Source: Chitinophagales bacterium (GTDB taxonomy: Bacteria > Bacteroidota > Bacteroidia > Chitinophagales > Saprospiraceae). Taken from it: DNA of 10,792 bases. Under the pieces are notes generated by a model, which worked only from the letters and a program-made list of their open reading frames with translations, was not told the DNA's origin and searched no databases. The translations under genes and the position numbers were made by a program. The stretch spans positions 1-10,792 of the forward strand of contig JAAFHQ010000126.1 of the NCBI GenBank assembly GCA_013298445.1, given 5' to 3'. Shown in pieces: positions 1-6,467 of the stretch (position 1 is its first letter; each line of letters starts with the position of its first letter).

Positions 1-286
1 TGGGAGAGGTTTGTAGGGTATCCACAAAGGCAAGGTGCATCCGTTCACCCAGGTCTTTTCCTGCTTGTCGTTTTTTGATAAAAAGGGCATTGTCCCAGGC
101 ATCATTGTCGTCGATAAAATCGCTGTAGAACAAATGGCGGGGAACATCCAGGGCCAGGGCCACTTCGCGAGCGCGTTGGGAGAGTTTGTGGTAAACAGCC
201 AGGGCGGCTTCGTCGCCGATGGTTGCAGCCAGGCGGGTTTTTACTTTGCCCAGGGTCGGGTTTTTGATAAAAATGATTATGCTCAT
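1..286 (-). CDS. TIGR04282 / DUF2064 family glycosyltransferase, N-terminal part (cut by left edge)
   Basis: The gene reads leftward from the ATG at 284-286 and stays open to base 1, giving 95 codons of the N-terminal part. The start MSIIIFIKNPTLGKVKTRLA carries the family hallmark KNPxxGxVKTRLA (residues 8-20), the nucleotide-binding loop of a GT-A-like fold. A second typical motif, QAGKDLGERM, is at residues 74-83. Members are annotated as arsenosugar-type or rSAM/selenodomain-associated glycosyltransferases. They are about 200 residues long, so roughly half is visible. The acceptor substrate cannot be told from sequence. It lies downstream of the adaptor gene on the same strand, 132 bases away, with an inverted repeat cassette filling the gap, so co-transcription is uncertain. 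Family assignment is confident and specific function is not. Confidence 0.85.
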   Translation of the reverse strand, partial: MSIIIFIKNPTLGKVKTRLAATIGDEAALAVYHKLSQRAREVALALDVPRHLFYSDFIDDNDAWDNALFIKKRQAGKDLGERMHLAFVDTLQTSP

Positions 287-294
287 GGGGAGGA

Positions 295-411
295 AAGTTG
301 AGAAGTTGAGAAGTTGAGGAAAGTTGAGGCTACCGCGAGCAATTTTGACAATGTCCTTGTCTAAGTCGCTCGCGGTAGCCTCAACTTCTCAACCCCTCAA
401 CTTCTCAACTT
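295..411. repeat. Inverted cassette with tandem AAGTTGAG arms
   Basis: The left arm has three contiguous AAGTTGAG units (295-318), two extra bases, and a fourth unit (321-328) running into GCTACCGCGAGC (329-340). The right arm mirrors this: GCTCGCGGTAGC (368-379), then four CTCAACTT-type units (380-411), the second ending CC instead of TT. Bases 321-340 and 368-387 are perfectly complementary over 20 bp, and the outer units pair further with a small bulge. The 27-base centre (341-367) holds a small GACAA/TTGTC stem (347-351 with 357-361). The element fills the gap between the adaptor stop codon and the start of the TIGR04282 gene. It could be a mobile or REP-like element, an mRNA 3'-end hairpin, or both. 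Confidence 0.85.
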
Positions 412-418
412 CATTTAT

Positions 419-1837
419 TTACTCGTCTTTCTTCTTCTTCCCATCCGAGAAGAGCTCATCTTCTTTCACCTTGCGCACCACATCTCCTTTTTTGAGTTTG
501 CGCGCTACAACGGAATAAGGTCCGGAAACTACCTCATCTCCTTTTTTAATACCGGAAGTCACTTCGATGTAGTTGTCGTCCTGGATGCCAGTTTTGATTT
601 CGGCGATGCTCACCGAGTCACCTTTGCCAATGACAAAAACCACTTCCTTGAGGTCGTCTTCCGTGATGTCATCGATTACTTCATCTTCACCGCTGCTGTT
701 GCGCACCACTTTGGCTTTGCTCTTGTTTTCATCCTTTTCACGGGTAGTCACCGCTTGAATTGGGATGGTCAACACGTTATTTTTGGTCATGGTGTTGATT
801 TCTACCGAAGCGGACATACCTGGGCGGAATGGATAACGTTTGCGCGGTTCAACCAAATCTTTATAGGAACTTGGATCGATGCCAATGCGCACTTCAAAGT
901 TGGTGATTTGATCACTAGTCAATGCGGCAGCGGCGGAATTGGAGGAAGAGTTGGCAATTTCGGTTACCCGACCTACAAACTTGCGGCCAATGTACGCATC
1001 TACCTCTACATCCACCAGGTCGCCCAGTTTTACGCGGGGAATATCGTTTTCGGTTACGTCCACGCGTACCTCCATGTTATTCAGGTTGGCGATGCGCATC
1101 ATTTCGGTACCCGCCATTTGAATGGTACCTACCACCCGTTCGCCTTTTTCCACATTCAACATCGAGATGATGCCATTGGTAGGAGAATAAATGGTGGTCC
1201 GCTTGAGGCTGGTGCGCAATTGTTTGAGGGTTGCTTCCGAACTCTGAATCGAAAACCGCGCGCCATTGGCACTTTCCTGAGCCGATTTAATACCCGCTTC
1301 AGAAGCCTTAATATTGGCTTCCAATGCACGCATATTGGACTGTGACGATTGGAAATCCGCTTCGGAGATTACCCCGTTTTTGTACAATTTTTCGTTGCGT
1401 TTGTGGATTTCCCGAGCGTTTTCCAGGTTGGCCAGGATTTGCTCCCTCTGGCCACGCTGGCTTTCAATCTGGGCACGGGCGTTGGCTTCCTGCGCTTTGG
1501 CCTGATTGAGCGAAGCCATCCCCTGTTCTACCTGAGATTGGTATACATCGGCGTCGATGCGGGCCAAAACCTGGCCAACACGTACAGAATCGCCTTCTTT
1601 GACAAACAATTCTACAATTTCCCCCGAAACGTCAGAACTGATTTTGACTTCTGTTTGTGGGAAAACCTTGCCGCTAGCGGCTACTACTTCCTTGATGGTG
1701 CGCAGTTCGGCTTTTTCAGCGGTTACTTTTTCACCCTTGGGCTTATTGCGGGCTTGGATGGCTGCAACAACTACCAGAGTGACCAGGAGGGCGATTAATC
1801 CGTAGATGAGCCAATTATTGCGTTTTTTCTTTGCCAT
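419..1837 (-). CDS. Periplasmic adaptor (membrane fusion protein) of a MacA/HlyD-type efflux system
   Basis: The 472-residue product bridges an inner-membrane pump and an outer-membrane TolC-like channel. One N-terminal membrane anchor (residues 9-28) follows a basic MAKKKR start. A lipoyl-like half motif comes next (about 52-96, with SGEIVELFVKEGDSVRVGQ), then a long Gln/Ala/Glu-rich coiled-coil hairpin (about 100-210). The second lipoyl half is at about 213-250 (YSPTNGIISMLNVEKGE), followed by beta-barrel and membrane-proximal domains. A charged insert (about 366-397) and a lysine-rich tail are present. I chose the ATG at 1835-1837. The frame stays open to an ATG at 1942, but those 35 extra codons run through the hairpin array and have no family likeness. 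The TolC-like partner lies directly upstream. No pump gene follows in view, so the partner transporter (ABC or RND) is unknown. Confidence 0.9.
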   Translation of the reverse strand: MAKKKRNNWLIYGLIALLVTLVVVAAIQARNKPKGEKVTAEKAELRTIKEVVAASGKVFPQTEVKISSDVSGEIVELFVKEGDSVRVGQVLARIDADVYQSQVEQGMASLNQAKAQEANARAQIESQRGQREQILANLENAREIHKRNEKLYKNGVISEADFQSSQSNMRALEANIKASEAGIKSAQESANGARFSIQSSEATLKQLRTSLKRTTIYSPTNGIISMLNVEKGERVVGTIQMAGTEMMRIANLNNMEVRVDVTENDIPRVKLGDLVDVEVDAYIGRKFVGRVTEIANSSSNSAAAALTSDQITNFEVRIGIDPSSYKDLVEPRKRYPFRPGMSASVEINTMTKNNVLTIPIQAVTTREKDENKSKAKVVRNSSGEDEVIDDITEDDLKEVVFVIGKGDSVSIAEIKTGIQDDNYIEVTSGIKKGDEVVSGPYSVVARKLKKGDVVRKVKEDELFSDGKKKKDE

Positions 1838-1868
1838 GATTTTTCGTTGTTGAGGATGTTGTGCTTGT

Positions 1869-1993
1869 CCCAGGGCTAAAGCCGTGGGTGTTTTTTTAGT
1901 CCCACGAATAAATTCGTGGGTTGGGGTATTGGTGGCTCCCACGGTTAAAACCGTGGGTTGCCGAGGATCGACGCCCAGGGCCGAAGCCGTGGG
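1869..1993. repeat. Array of four 20-base hairpin repeats (8-bp stem, 4-base loop)
   Basis: Four units of the same design occur at 1869-1888 (CCCAGGGCTAAAGCCGTGGG), 1901-1920 (CCCACGAATAAATTCGTGGG), 1938-1957 (CCCACGGTTAAAACCGTGGG) and 1974-1993 (CCCAGGGCCGAAGCCGTGGG). Gaps between them are 12, 17 and 16 bases. Units 2 and 3 pair perfectly over 8 bp and differ by compensatory changes in the inner stem. Units 1 and 4 share one G-G mismatch at the fifth pair. On the minus-strand transcript the loop of unit 4 is TTCG closed by C-G, the classic stable tetraloop. The array fills most of the space between the tolC-like stop codon (1999-2001) and the adaptor start (1837). It resembles REP-type palindromes. 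A role in mRNA processing or differential expression is inference. Confidence 0.88.
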
Positions 1994-1998
1994 TTGCC

Positions 1999-3432
1999 TT
2001 AGTTCAGGGTGATTTGACGGCCTTGGTAGAATTCAACCTGCTTGAGGTTGAAGATGTATTGGAATTTGGCACGGCTCAGGTCCATTTGAGCCCGGGACAG
2101 GTTATTGCGTGCGGTGTTGAAATCCAGCTGGTTGGCTGCGCCAATATCGAAGCGCTGTTGAGCACTCTCAAAGGCCAGTCGGGAAGCTTCCTCGGCGGCT
2201 TGAGCCGCGATATAAGAACGACGAGCCGCGCGGGCGTTGGCGATAGCCGTTTGGATGTCCGTTTTCAACTGTTGTTTGGCTTGCTCGTTGTTTAAGTCAA
2301 CGCCAGCAACATTGATTTTGGCCCGCTCCATGCTGATGCGGTTGCGGTTGTTGTTAAAAATAGGTACGGATAACTGCACCCCAATGCTTTGACCAAAGTT
2401 TTGATTGATCTGATCCGTCCAGGCTTGTCTGCCCAGTTGTTCCGGGATTTGAGATTCTATCTCGAAGGTAATGGGTTGGTTATTTAAATAAGCAGTTTGA
2501 CTGATTCTTTGACTTCTGAAGCCGTAATTATAGGCCCGACTGGAGGCATATGCATTCAGGTTGCCAAAGAGGGAAAGAGACGGCAACATCCCCGATTTGG
2601 CCAAATCAATACCAATCATGGCGCTTTCCCGACGCTTAAGCCCAGCCAAAATTTGAGGTTGAGTACCCAGCGCGCCATTGTATATTTCATCAAGTACAAA
2701 AGCATCAGGATTTGCACTAGTTGGAATGATTATTTCTGGACGCTCAATCAATAATTCCTGAGCAGGATCGAGTAGCATCAGTTGTTTGAGTGAAAGGTAA
2801 CGCAAGATGACCTGGTTTTCAGCGTCAACCACTGTTTGTTCATTCAAAGCAACTTGAGATAAAGCATCCAGGCGTTCATTGCGTGGGCGGGAGCCTGCCT
2901 CGATCAATTTTTCGGTTTGTGCCAATTGCAAGCGCGATTGATCCAATTGAGTCTTGGCAATGGCCAGTTGTTCCTCTGCCAGCAGCACATTCAGGTAATT
3001 AGCCGCTACATTCAGGGCAAGGGTATTGGCCGTGGTAGCTGCATCATAACGAATGGCCTCCATGTCGATGCGGCTCTGGGTGATGCTGTTTTTGATTTGG
3101 CCACCGCTGTAAATCGGAATGCCTCCCGAAAGCGACAAACTGTTACTGGTGATGCTTTGTGAGTTAAAGGAGTTGGTGGTAGGGTCGATGGTACGACCGA
3201 ACTGTATGTTCCCACCAACCGAAGCGTTAATTTGTGGAAGCCGGTTGGCCTGATTCTGCTTGAGCGCAAGGGCAGCGTTATTGATTTGGTTTTGGGCTTG
3301 TTTGATGGAAATGCTGTTTTTGGTGGCATATTCCACACATTGTTGTAAGCTCCAGCGCTGTTGGGCGTTTAGACCTGTACACAGTAGCAATCCCAGGATT
3401 CCACCCAAGCTCAGTTTGGCGAAGTTTGACAT
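1999..3432 (-). CDS. TolC-family outer-membrane efflux protein
   Basis: The 477-residue product is the outer-membrane channel of a tripartite exporter. It starts with a signal peptide (hydrophobic stretch about 8-20, likely cleavage after LNA at residue 23). The mature protein opens with WSLQQCVEYA, the typical first helix of the OEP domain. Two OEP repeats follow, with long Gln/Ala/Asn-rich helices and amphipathic beta segments such as the QFGRTIDPTT and GGIPIYSGGQ regions, plus VPIFNNNRNRI in the second half. I chose the ATG at 3430-3432; an in-frame ATG at 3465 would add 11 residues before the signal peptide. The adaptor gene follows 161 bases downstream on the same strand, separated by the hairpin array. 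The transported substrate is unknown. Length matches Bacteroidota TolC homologues. Confidence 0.92.
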   Translation of the reverse strand: MSNFAKLSLGGILGLLLCTGLNAQQRWSLQQCVEYATKNSISIKQAQNQINNAALALKQNQANRLPQINASVGGNIQFGRTIDPTTNSFNSQSITSNSLSLSGGIPIYSGGQIKNSITQSRIDMEAIRYDAATTANTLALNVAANYLNVLLAEEQLAIAKTQLDQSRLQLAQTEKLIEAGSRPRNERLDALSQVALNEQTVVDAENQVILRYLSLKQLMLLDPAQELLIERPEIIIPTSANPDAFVLDEIYNGALGTQPQILAGLKRRESAMIGIDLAKSGMLPSLSLFGNLNAYASSRAYNYGFRSQRISQTAYLNNQPITFEIESQIPEQLGRQAWTDQINQNFGQSIGVQLSVPIFNNNRNRISMERAKINVAGVDLNNEQAKQQLKTDIQTAIANARAARRSYIAAQAAEEASRLAFESAQQRFDIGAANQLDFNTARNNLSRAQMDLSRAKFQYIFNLKQVEFYQGRQITLN

Positions 3433-3535
3433 GATGCTTTTCTTAAAAATTTTAACACACTGCAATACTAGAAAAGCACCCGCGAAAGGCAGAAATTTTT
3501 ATATAAAAAGGCGGTTATTCTAGATAAGGGACGGT

Positions 3536-4927
3536 TCATCGAATGCCAGACTGCACTTGCCCCATACCAATAACCCGATCGTAGCGCTCACCAAAGGCTC
3601 GGTAATAGATGATTATGGTGTACACATTTTCGGTTTCCCACCAATCGCCATCGATGGGACTAAGGCTCGCGGGAGCAGTGCTGACGTTGCGTGGTTTGGT
3701 GGCGTAAGCATAGTTGTAGTAACCTTGTTTCAAAGGGGTACGTACAGTGTAGGCTTGCTGCACTTCGTCAAAAGTCATTTTGTACTGGGGCATCATTTGC
3801 CAATCGTTGAAACGACCAACGAGGTAGACGTCCTGATTTTGGATCGGCTCATTCATGCTCAGTGAAAATTGTACTTCTGCATAATCGCTACCCACCGCGT
3901 TGTTGAAGTGATTGGCATCATTCTGGGCCAAATCCCGCCAGTCCGCAGGGCTCGGTTTGGCACCTTCAACCTGGTTGCTGCGGCGTTGCAGGTTCTCGTC
4001 AAGGCGCATGCCGCGCTGGTCAGCGTTGCCAATGACATAGTCACCATTGAGGTCAAAAATTTGAAAGTACTGTGAACTTTCAAAAACCTGATCTTCCTTC
4101 ATGATGATTTCATAGCGATTGTTGATGCGGTTGATGGTGGCAATTTGAGAACCATAGATGAACAAACTGCGCATGTCTAACCAACGAAATTCCTTGCCCG
4201 CAGGAAAAACAACCTTGTCCTGGTAATCCCACACCAGGTTATTGCCCCGGTTAAAATTGGGGATTAACCCGGTTACCGCATTGTCCCAACGGTTGTTTTG
4301 CAAAATTGTGGCCTTGATTTCCTGTTGCATGTTGCCAATAGGCAATTTGTCGACACTCACTTCAAAATCAATTTCCTGATGAGTTTTAAATTTACCTACC
4401 GCAGCAGGAGGAACCAGTTTGGCGTTGATAAAAACCTTGTTTTCCAGCACGATGAAACGTCGGCTCAATACCGTAACTTCTTTATTGAGGTTTTCGTAAA
4501 CCTGCAAAATGTAATTGCCCGAGCGGGTTATGCGGGTATTCTCATTGGGCAAAATGAGGCGGTAATGCGAAAATGAAGTCGTGGCTTTAAATGAATTATG
4601 GTACTCCCGTAGCAAATCATTGGCGTAGCCATCAATGTAGTCCAGTTCAGAAAGGGGTGTAGGTTTCCAGTTGAAGTCGCATTGAATGACGCGATAATAG
4701 TAGGACTTGTTATCCGCTTCCATGTCGTCAAATTCCAGCTCGAGGAGATCTGTCCCATCCAATACCAGAATGGGTTGACTGAGGTAGAGTCCTTTTTGTG
4801 TAAATTTGACCGATTTGATGTGGGGCTTGTACACAAAATCTTCGTAACGCAGGGCTTGGTCCTGGGCATGAGTGCTTTGTAGCAATACAACAGCACAGCA
4901 GAATAAAAGTATGGAAAACCGCAACAT
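3536..4927 (-). CDS. Type IX secretion system plug-domain protein (formerly DUF5103)
   Basis: The 463-residue product has a signal peptide (hydrophobic residues 3-17, likely cleavage after residue 21, THA/QDQ), so it is exported. The mature part begins YEDFVYKPHIKSVKFTQKG and continues through beta-rich segments typical of the T9SS plug first domain (PF17116, formerly DUF5103), with conserved aromatic patches such as YYYRVIQCDFNW (residues 77-88). A C-terminal Ig-like segment contains VYLVGRFNDW (367-376) and GYYNYAY (402-408). The Plug protein is known in Flavobacterium as a partner of the SprA translocon, where it closes the pore. Several paralogues per genome are common, so I cannot say this is the translocon plug itself. 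No other T9SS gene is in the window. The gene ends 103 bases before the tolC-like start on the same strand, so read-through is possible. Confidence 0.85.
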   Translation of the reverse strand: MLRFSILLFCCAVVLLQSTHAQDQALRYEDFVYKPHIKSVKFTQKGLYLSQPILVLDGTDLLELEFDDMEADNKSYYYRVIQCDFNWKPTPLSELDYIDGYANDLLREYHNSFKATTSFSHYRLILPNENTRITRSGNYILQVYENLNKEVTVLSRRFIVLENKVFINAKLVPPAAVGKFKTHQEIDFEVSVDKLPIGNMQQEIKATILQNNRWDNAVTGLIPNFNRGNNLVWDYQDKVVFPAGKEFRWLDMRSLFIYGSQIATINRINNRYEIIMKEDQVFESSQYFQIFDLNGDYVIGNADQRGMRLDENLQRRSNQVEGAKPSPADWRDLAQNDANHFNNAVGSDYAEVQFSLSMNEPIQNQDVYLVGRFNDWQMMPQYKMTFDEVQQAYTVRTPLKQGYYNYAYATKPRNVSTAPASLSPIDGDWWETENVYTIIIYYRAFGERYDRVIGMGQVQSGIR

Positions 4928-5008
4928 ATTGAGCAGGGTTGATATTCACCCCAAATAACGCAAAAAAGCGTTGAACTAAGTTAAGCACAACATATTTAAT
5001 TCATTGGT
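4928..5008. promoter_or_regulatory. Divergent intergenic region with a small hairpin
   Basis: These 81 bases separate the plug-domain gene (minus) from the MocA-like gene (plus), so both promoters should lie here or in the flanking 5' ends. A perfect 5-bp inverted repeat, AACGC-AAAAAA-GCGTT, spans 4957-4972. On the minus strand its loop is a T6 run. I do not see a full TAnnTTTG -7 element on either strand, so promoter positions are not assigned. Confidence 0.4.
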
Positions 5009-5620
5009 ATGGAAAATGCTCATCCACAAACTGGCATCCTCCTCCTCGCCGCCGGGGCTTCAACCCGCATGGGGCAAGCCAAACAACTGCTGCGCATTGC
5101 GGGAGAAAGTTTGATTCAAAGGGCTGTAAAGACTGCCTTGAGCACAATTTTCAGGCCTGTAGTGGTGGTTTTGGGCGCCAATCGGGAACAAATCGAGCCA
5201 GAATTGTTAGGCTCAGACATCCTGAAGGTGTATAACCCCGATTGGGCTACTGGAATGGGGAGTTCCATTGCCACCGGATTAGATTTTTTATTGCAACAAC
5301 AGCCTTCGATCCAACAGGTTTTGATTCTGGTGGGAGACCAGCCTTTGTTGCAAGCAGATACTTTGGCCGCTTTGGTGGAATTGCAAAGCCGAACCCAGGC
5401 GCCTTTGGTGGTTTCCAGATACACGGATACTTTGGGCGTTCCAGCATTATTTACCAGTGCTCTTTTTGCTGAATTGACTGCATTGCACGGGGCTCAGGGG
5501 GCCAAGGCCTTGATTCAAAAATACCGGGATCAGGCGGCAGTATTCGATTTCCCGGAAGGGGCGCTGGATTTGGATACGCCAGAGGAGTGGGCTGCTTTTT
5601 TGACAAAAATCAATGTCTAG
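5009..5620 (+). CDS. MocA-like nucleotidyltransferase (NTP_transf_3 family)
   Basis: The 203-residue product is a compact GT-A-fold nucleotidyltransferase. The nucleotide-binding signature LAAGASTRMGQAKQLL is at residues 13-28, NPDWATGMGSSI (76-87) follows, the metal-binding VGDQP is at 108-112, and LGVPALF (142-148) and DLDTPEEW (187-194) complete the pattern. This set matches MocA, which transfers CMP from CTP to molybdopterin to make molybdopterin cytosine dinucleotide, better than MobA or sugar-phosphate enzymes. No molybdoenzyme or other Mo-cofactor gene is in view, so the substrate remains inferred. The start at 5009 puts the binding loop near the N-terminus as in the family. It is on the same strand as pdxH, 125 bases upstream of it. 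Confidence 0.82.
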   Translation: MENAHPQTGILLLAAGASTRMGQAKQLLRIAGESLIQRAVKTALSTIFRPVVVVLGANREQIEPELLGSDILKVYNPDWATGMGSSIATGLDFLLQQQPSIQQVLILVGDQPLLQADTLAALVELQSRTQAPLVVSRYTDTLGVPALFTSALFAELTALHGAQGAKALIQKYRDQAAVFDFPEGALDLDTPEEWAAFLTKINV

Positions 5621-5683
5621 AAGTGGAAAATTGACCTCACTGGAGGCTTTGAATGTGTATTTTTGTTCCACCAATTAGGCATC

Positions 5684-5722
5684 CTTTGTCCAAAAAAATT
5701 GTTCATGTTTTTTTGGACAAAG
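5684..5722. promoter_or_regulatory. 15-bp perfect inverted repeat in the pdxH leader
   Basis: CTTTGTCCAAAAAAA (5684-5698) pairs perfectly with TTTTTTTGGACAAAG (5708-5722) around a 9-base loop. It ends 23 bases before the pdxH ATG and begins 63 bases after the MocA-like stop. The T7 run lies inside the stem and not after it, which is not the usual layout of an intrinsic terminator, though a bidirectional terminator for the upstream gene is possible. It could also be an operator or an RNA hairpin in the pdxH 5' leader. No regulator gene lies next to it. Confidence 0.6.
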
Positions 5723-5745
5723 TCTTTAACAACAACTGTTCTGTC

Positions 5746-6390
5746 ATGATAAAAAATGTAGCTGACTTGCGGCAAGAATACACTGCCGCTACACTCGACA
5801 TCGCCGATACCGCCGAGGATCCCATTCATCAATTTGAGCACTGGTTTGCTGATGCCATCCGTGCTGAAGTAAAAGAACCCAATGCCTTCACCCTGGCGAC
5901 CATCAACGCCGAAGGGCGGCCCCGGGCCAGAGTGGTTTTGCTCAAAGGTTTTGATCAGGATGGATTTGTTTTTTACACCAACTACAGCAGCGCGAAAGCC
6001 GCAGAACTACTGGCTCATCCTTACGCAGCGATGAACTTCTTTTGGTACGACCTGGAACGCCAGGTACGGATCGAAGGCAAAATTGAAAAGGTGAGTGCCG
6101 AAACCTCACGGGAATACTTCCAGAGCCGTCCCAAGAGCAGCCAGATTGGTGCCTGGGCTTCGCCTCAAAGTAAAGTCATTACCGACCGGACCGTATTGGA
6201 TGCGGAAATGGAACGTCTGAGTCAACAATATGCAAGTGAAGATGTTCTACCCCTGCCACCTCATTGGGGCGGGTACCTGGTTCGGCCAGATTTGATCGAA
6301 TTTTGGCAAGGCCGGCGCAGCCGTCTGCACGACCGGGTACGATACCGCCTAGAGAACGGACTGTGGGTGAAAGAATTATTGGCACCCTGA
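5746..6390 (+). CDS. pdxH: Pyridoxamine/pyridoxine 5'-phosphate oxidase
   Basis: The 214-residue enzyme uses FMN and oxygen to convert pyridoxine or pyridoxamine 5'-phosphate to pyridoxal 5'-phosphate, the last step of vitamin B6 synthesis and salvage, in the cytosol. Diagnostic motifs are present: RVVLLKG (residues 62-68, FMN and substrate contacts), REYFQSRPKSSQIGAWAS (122-139), HWGGYLVRP (173-181) and the C-terminal signature IEFWQGRRSRLHDR (184-197), with the arginine and histidine that hold the substrate. I chose the ATG at 5746, which gives the usual family length. The frame is open to an ATG at 5653, but those 31 codons read through the inverted repeat and have no family likeness. No pdxA or pdxJ is nearby. 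Confidence 0.96.
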   Translation: MIKNVADLRQEYTAATLDIADTAEDPIHQFEHWFADAIRAEVKEPNAFTLATINAEGRPRARVVLLKGFDQDGFVFYTNYSSAKAAELLAHPYAAMNFFWYDLERQVRIEGKIEKVSAETSREYFQSRPKSSQIGAWASPQSKVITDRTVLDAEMERLSQQYASEDVLPLPPHWGGYLVRPDLIEFWQGRRSRLHDRVRYRLENGLWVKELLAP

Positions 6391-6422
6391 TCTTTTGGCA
6401 GGTAATTTTTATAAAAACTAGC

Positions 6423-6430
6423 TATCTTTG
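6423..6430 (+). promoter_or_regulatory. Bacteroidota -7 promoter element for ahcY
   Basis: TATCTTTG matches the Bacteroidota -7 consensus TAnnTTTG exactly. It lies 37 bases before the ahcY ATG, implying a leader of about 30 bases. A TTTG at 6394-6397 is the nearest -33 candidate, but its 25-base spacing is longer than usual. The leader is too short for a riboswitch. A GTACGTAC palindrome (6458-6465) sits just before the start codon, with no known role. Confidence 0.6.
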
Positions 6431-6467
6431 CCCCGCGAAATCAAAAATTTAATAAAAGTACGTACAC

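Noticed and set aside
295..411. Ordinary intrinsic terminator for the adaptor gene
   Set aside because: The stem is long, but no T run follows it on either strand, and the tandem octamer arms go far beyond a simple terminator hairpin.
755..1345. A 196-codon plus-strand frame opposite the adaptor gene
   Set aside because: It is a shadow of the adaptor coding sequence. The minus-strand frame has clear domains and this one has none.
1869..1993. Possible CRISPR array
   Set aside because: The repeated units are self-complementary 20-mers that differ in sequence, with gaps of only 12-17 bases. There are no unique spacers of 25-40 bases and no cas genes.
3433..3535. Promoter or terminator between the plug-domain and tolC-like genes
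   Set aside because: A CAATACTA at 3463-3470 is a one-mismatch -7 element on the minus strand but lacks a -33 partner. The palindrome TTTTTATATAAAAA (3496-3509) is pure A/T, with no GC stem. Neither is strong enough to annotate.
5653..5745. N-terminal extension of pdxH
   Set aside because: The extra 31 codons run through the inverted repeat, have no match to the family, and would make the protein longer than usual.
6391..6467. Possible SAM or SAH riboswitch upstream of ahcY
   Set aside because: The predicted leader from the -7 element to the ATG is about 30 bases, too short for known aptamers, and no aptamer-like helices are visible.
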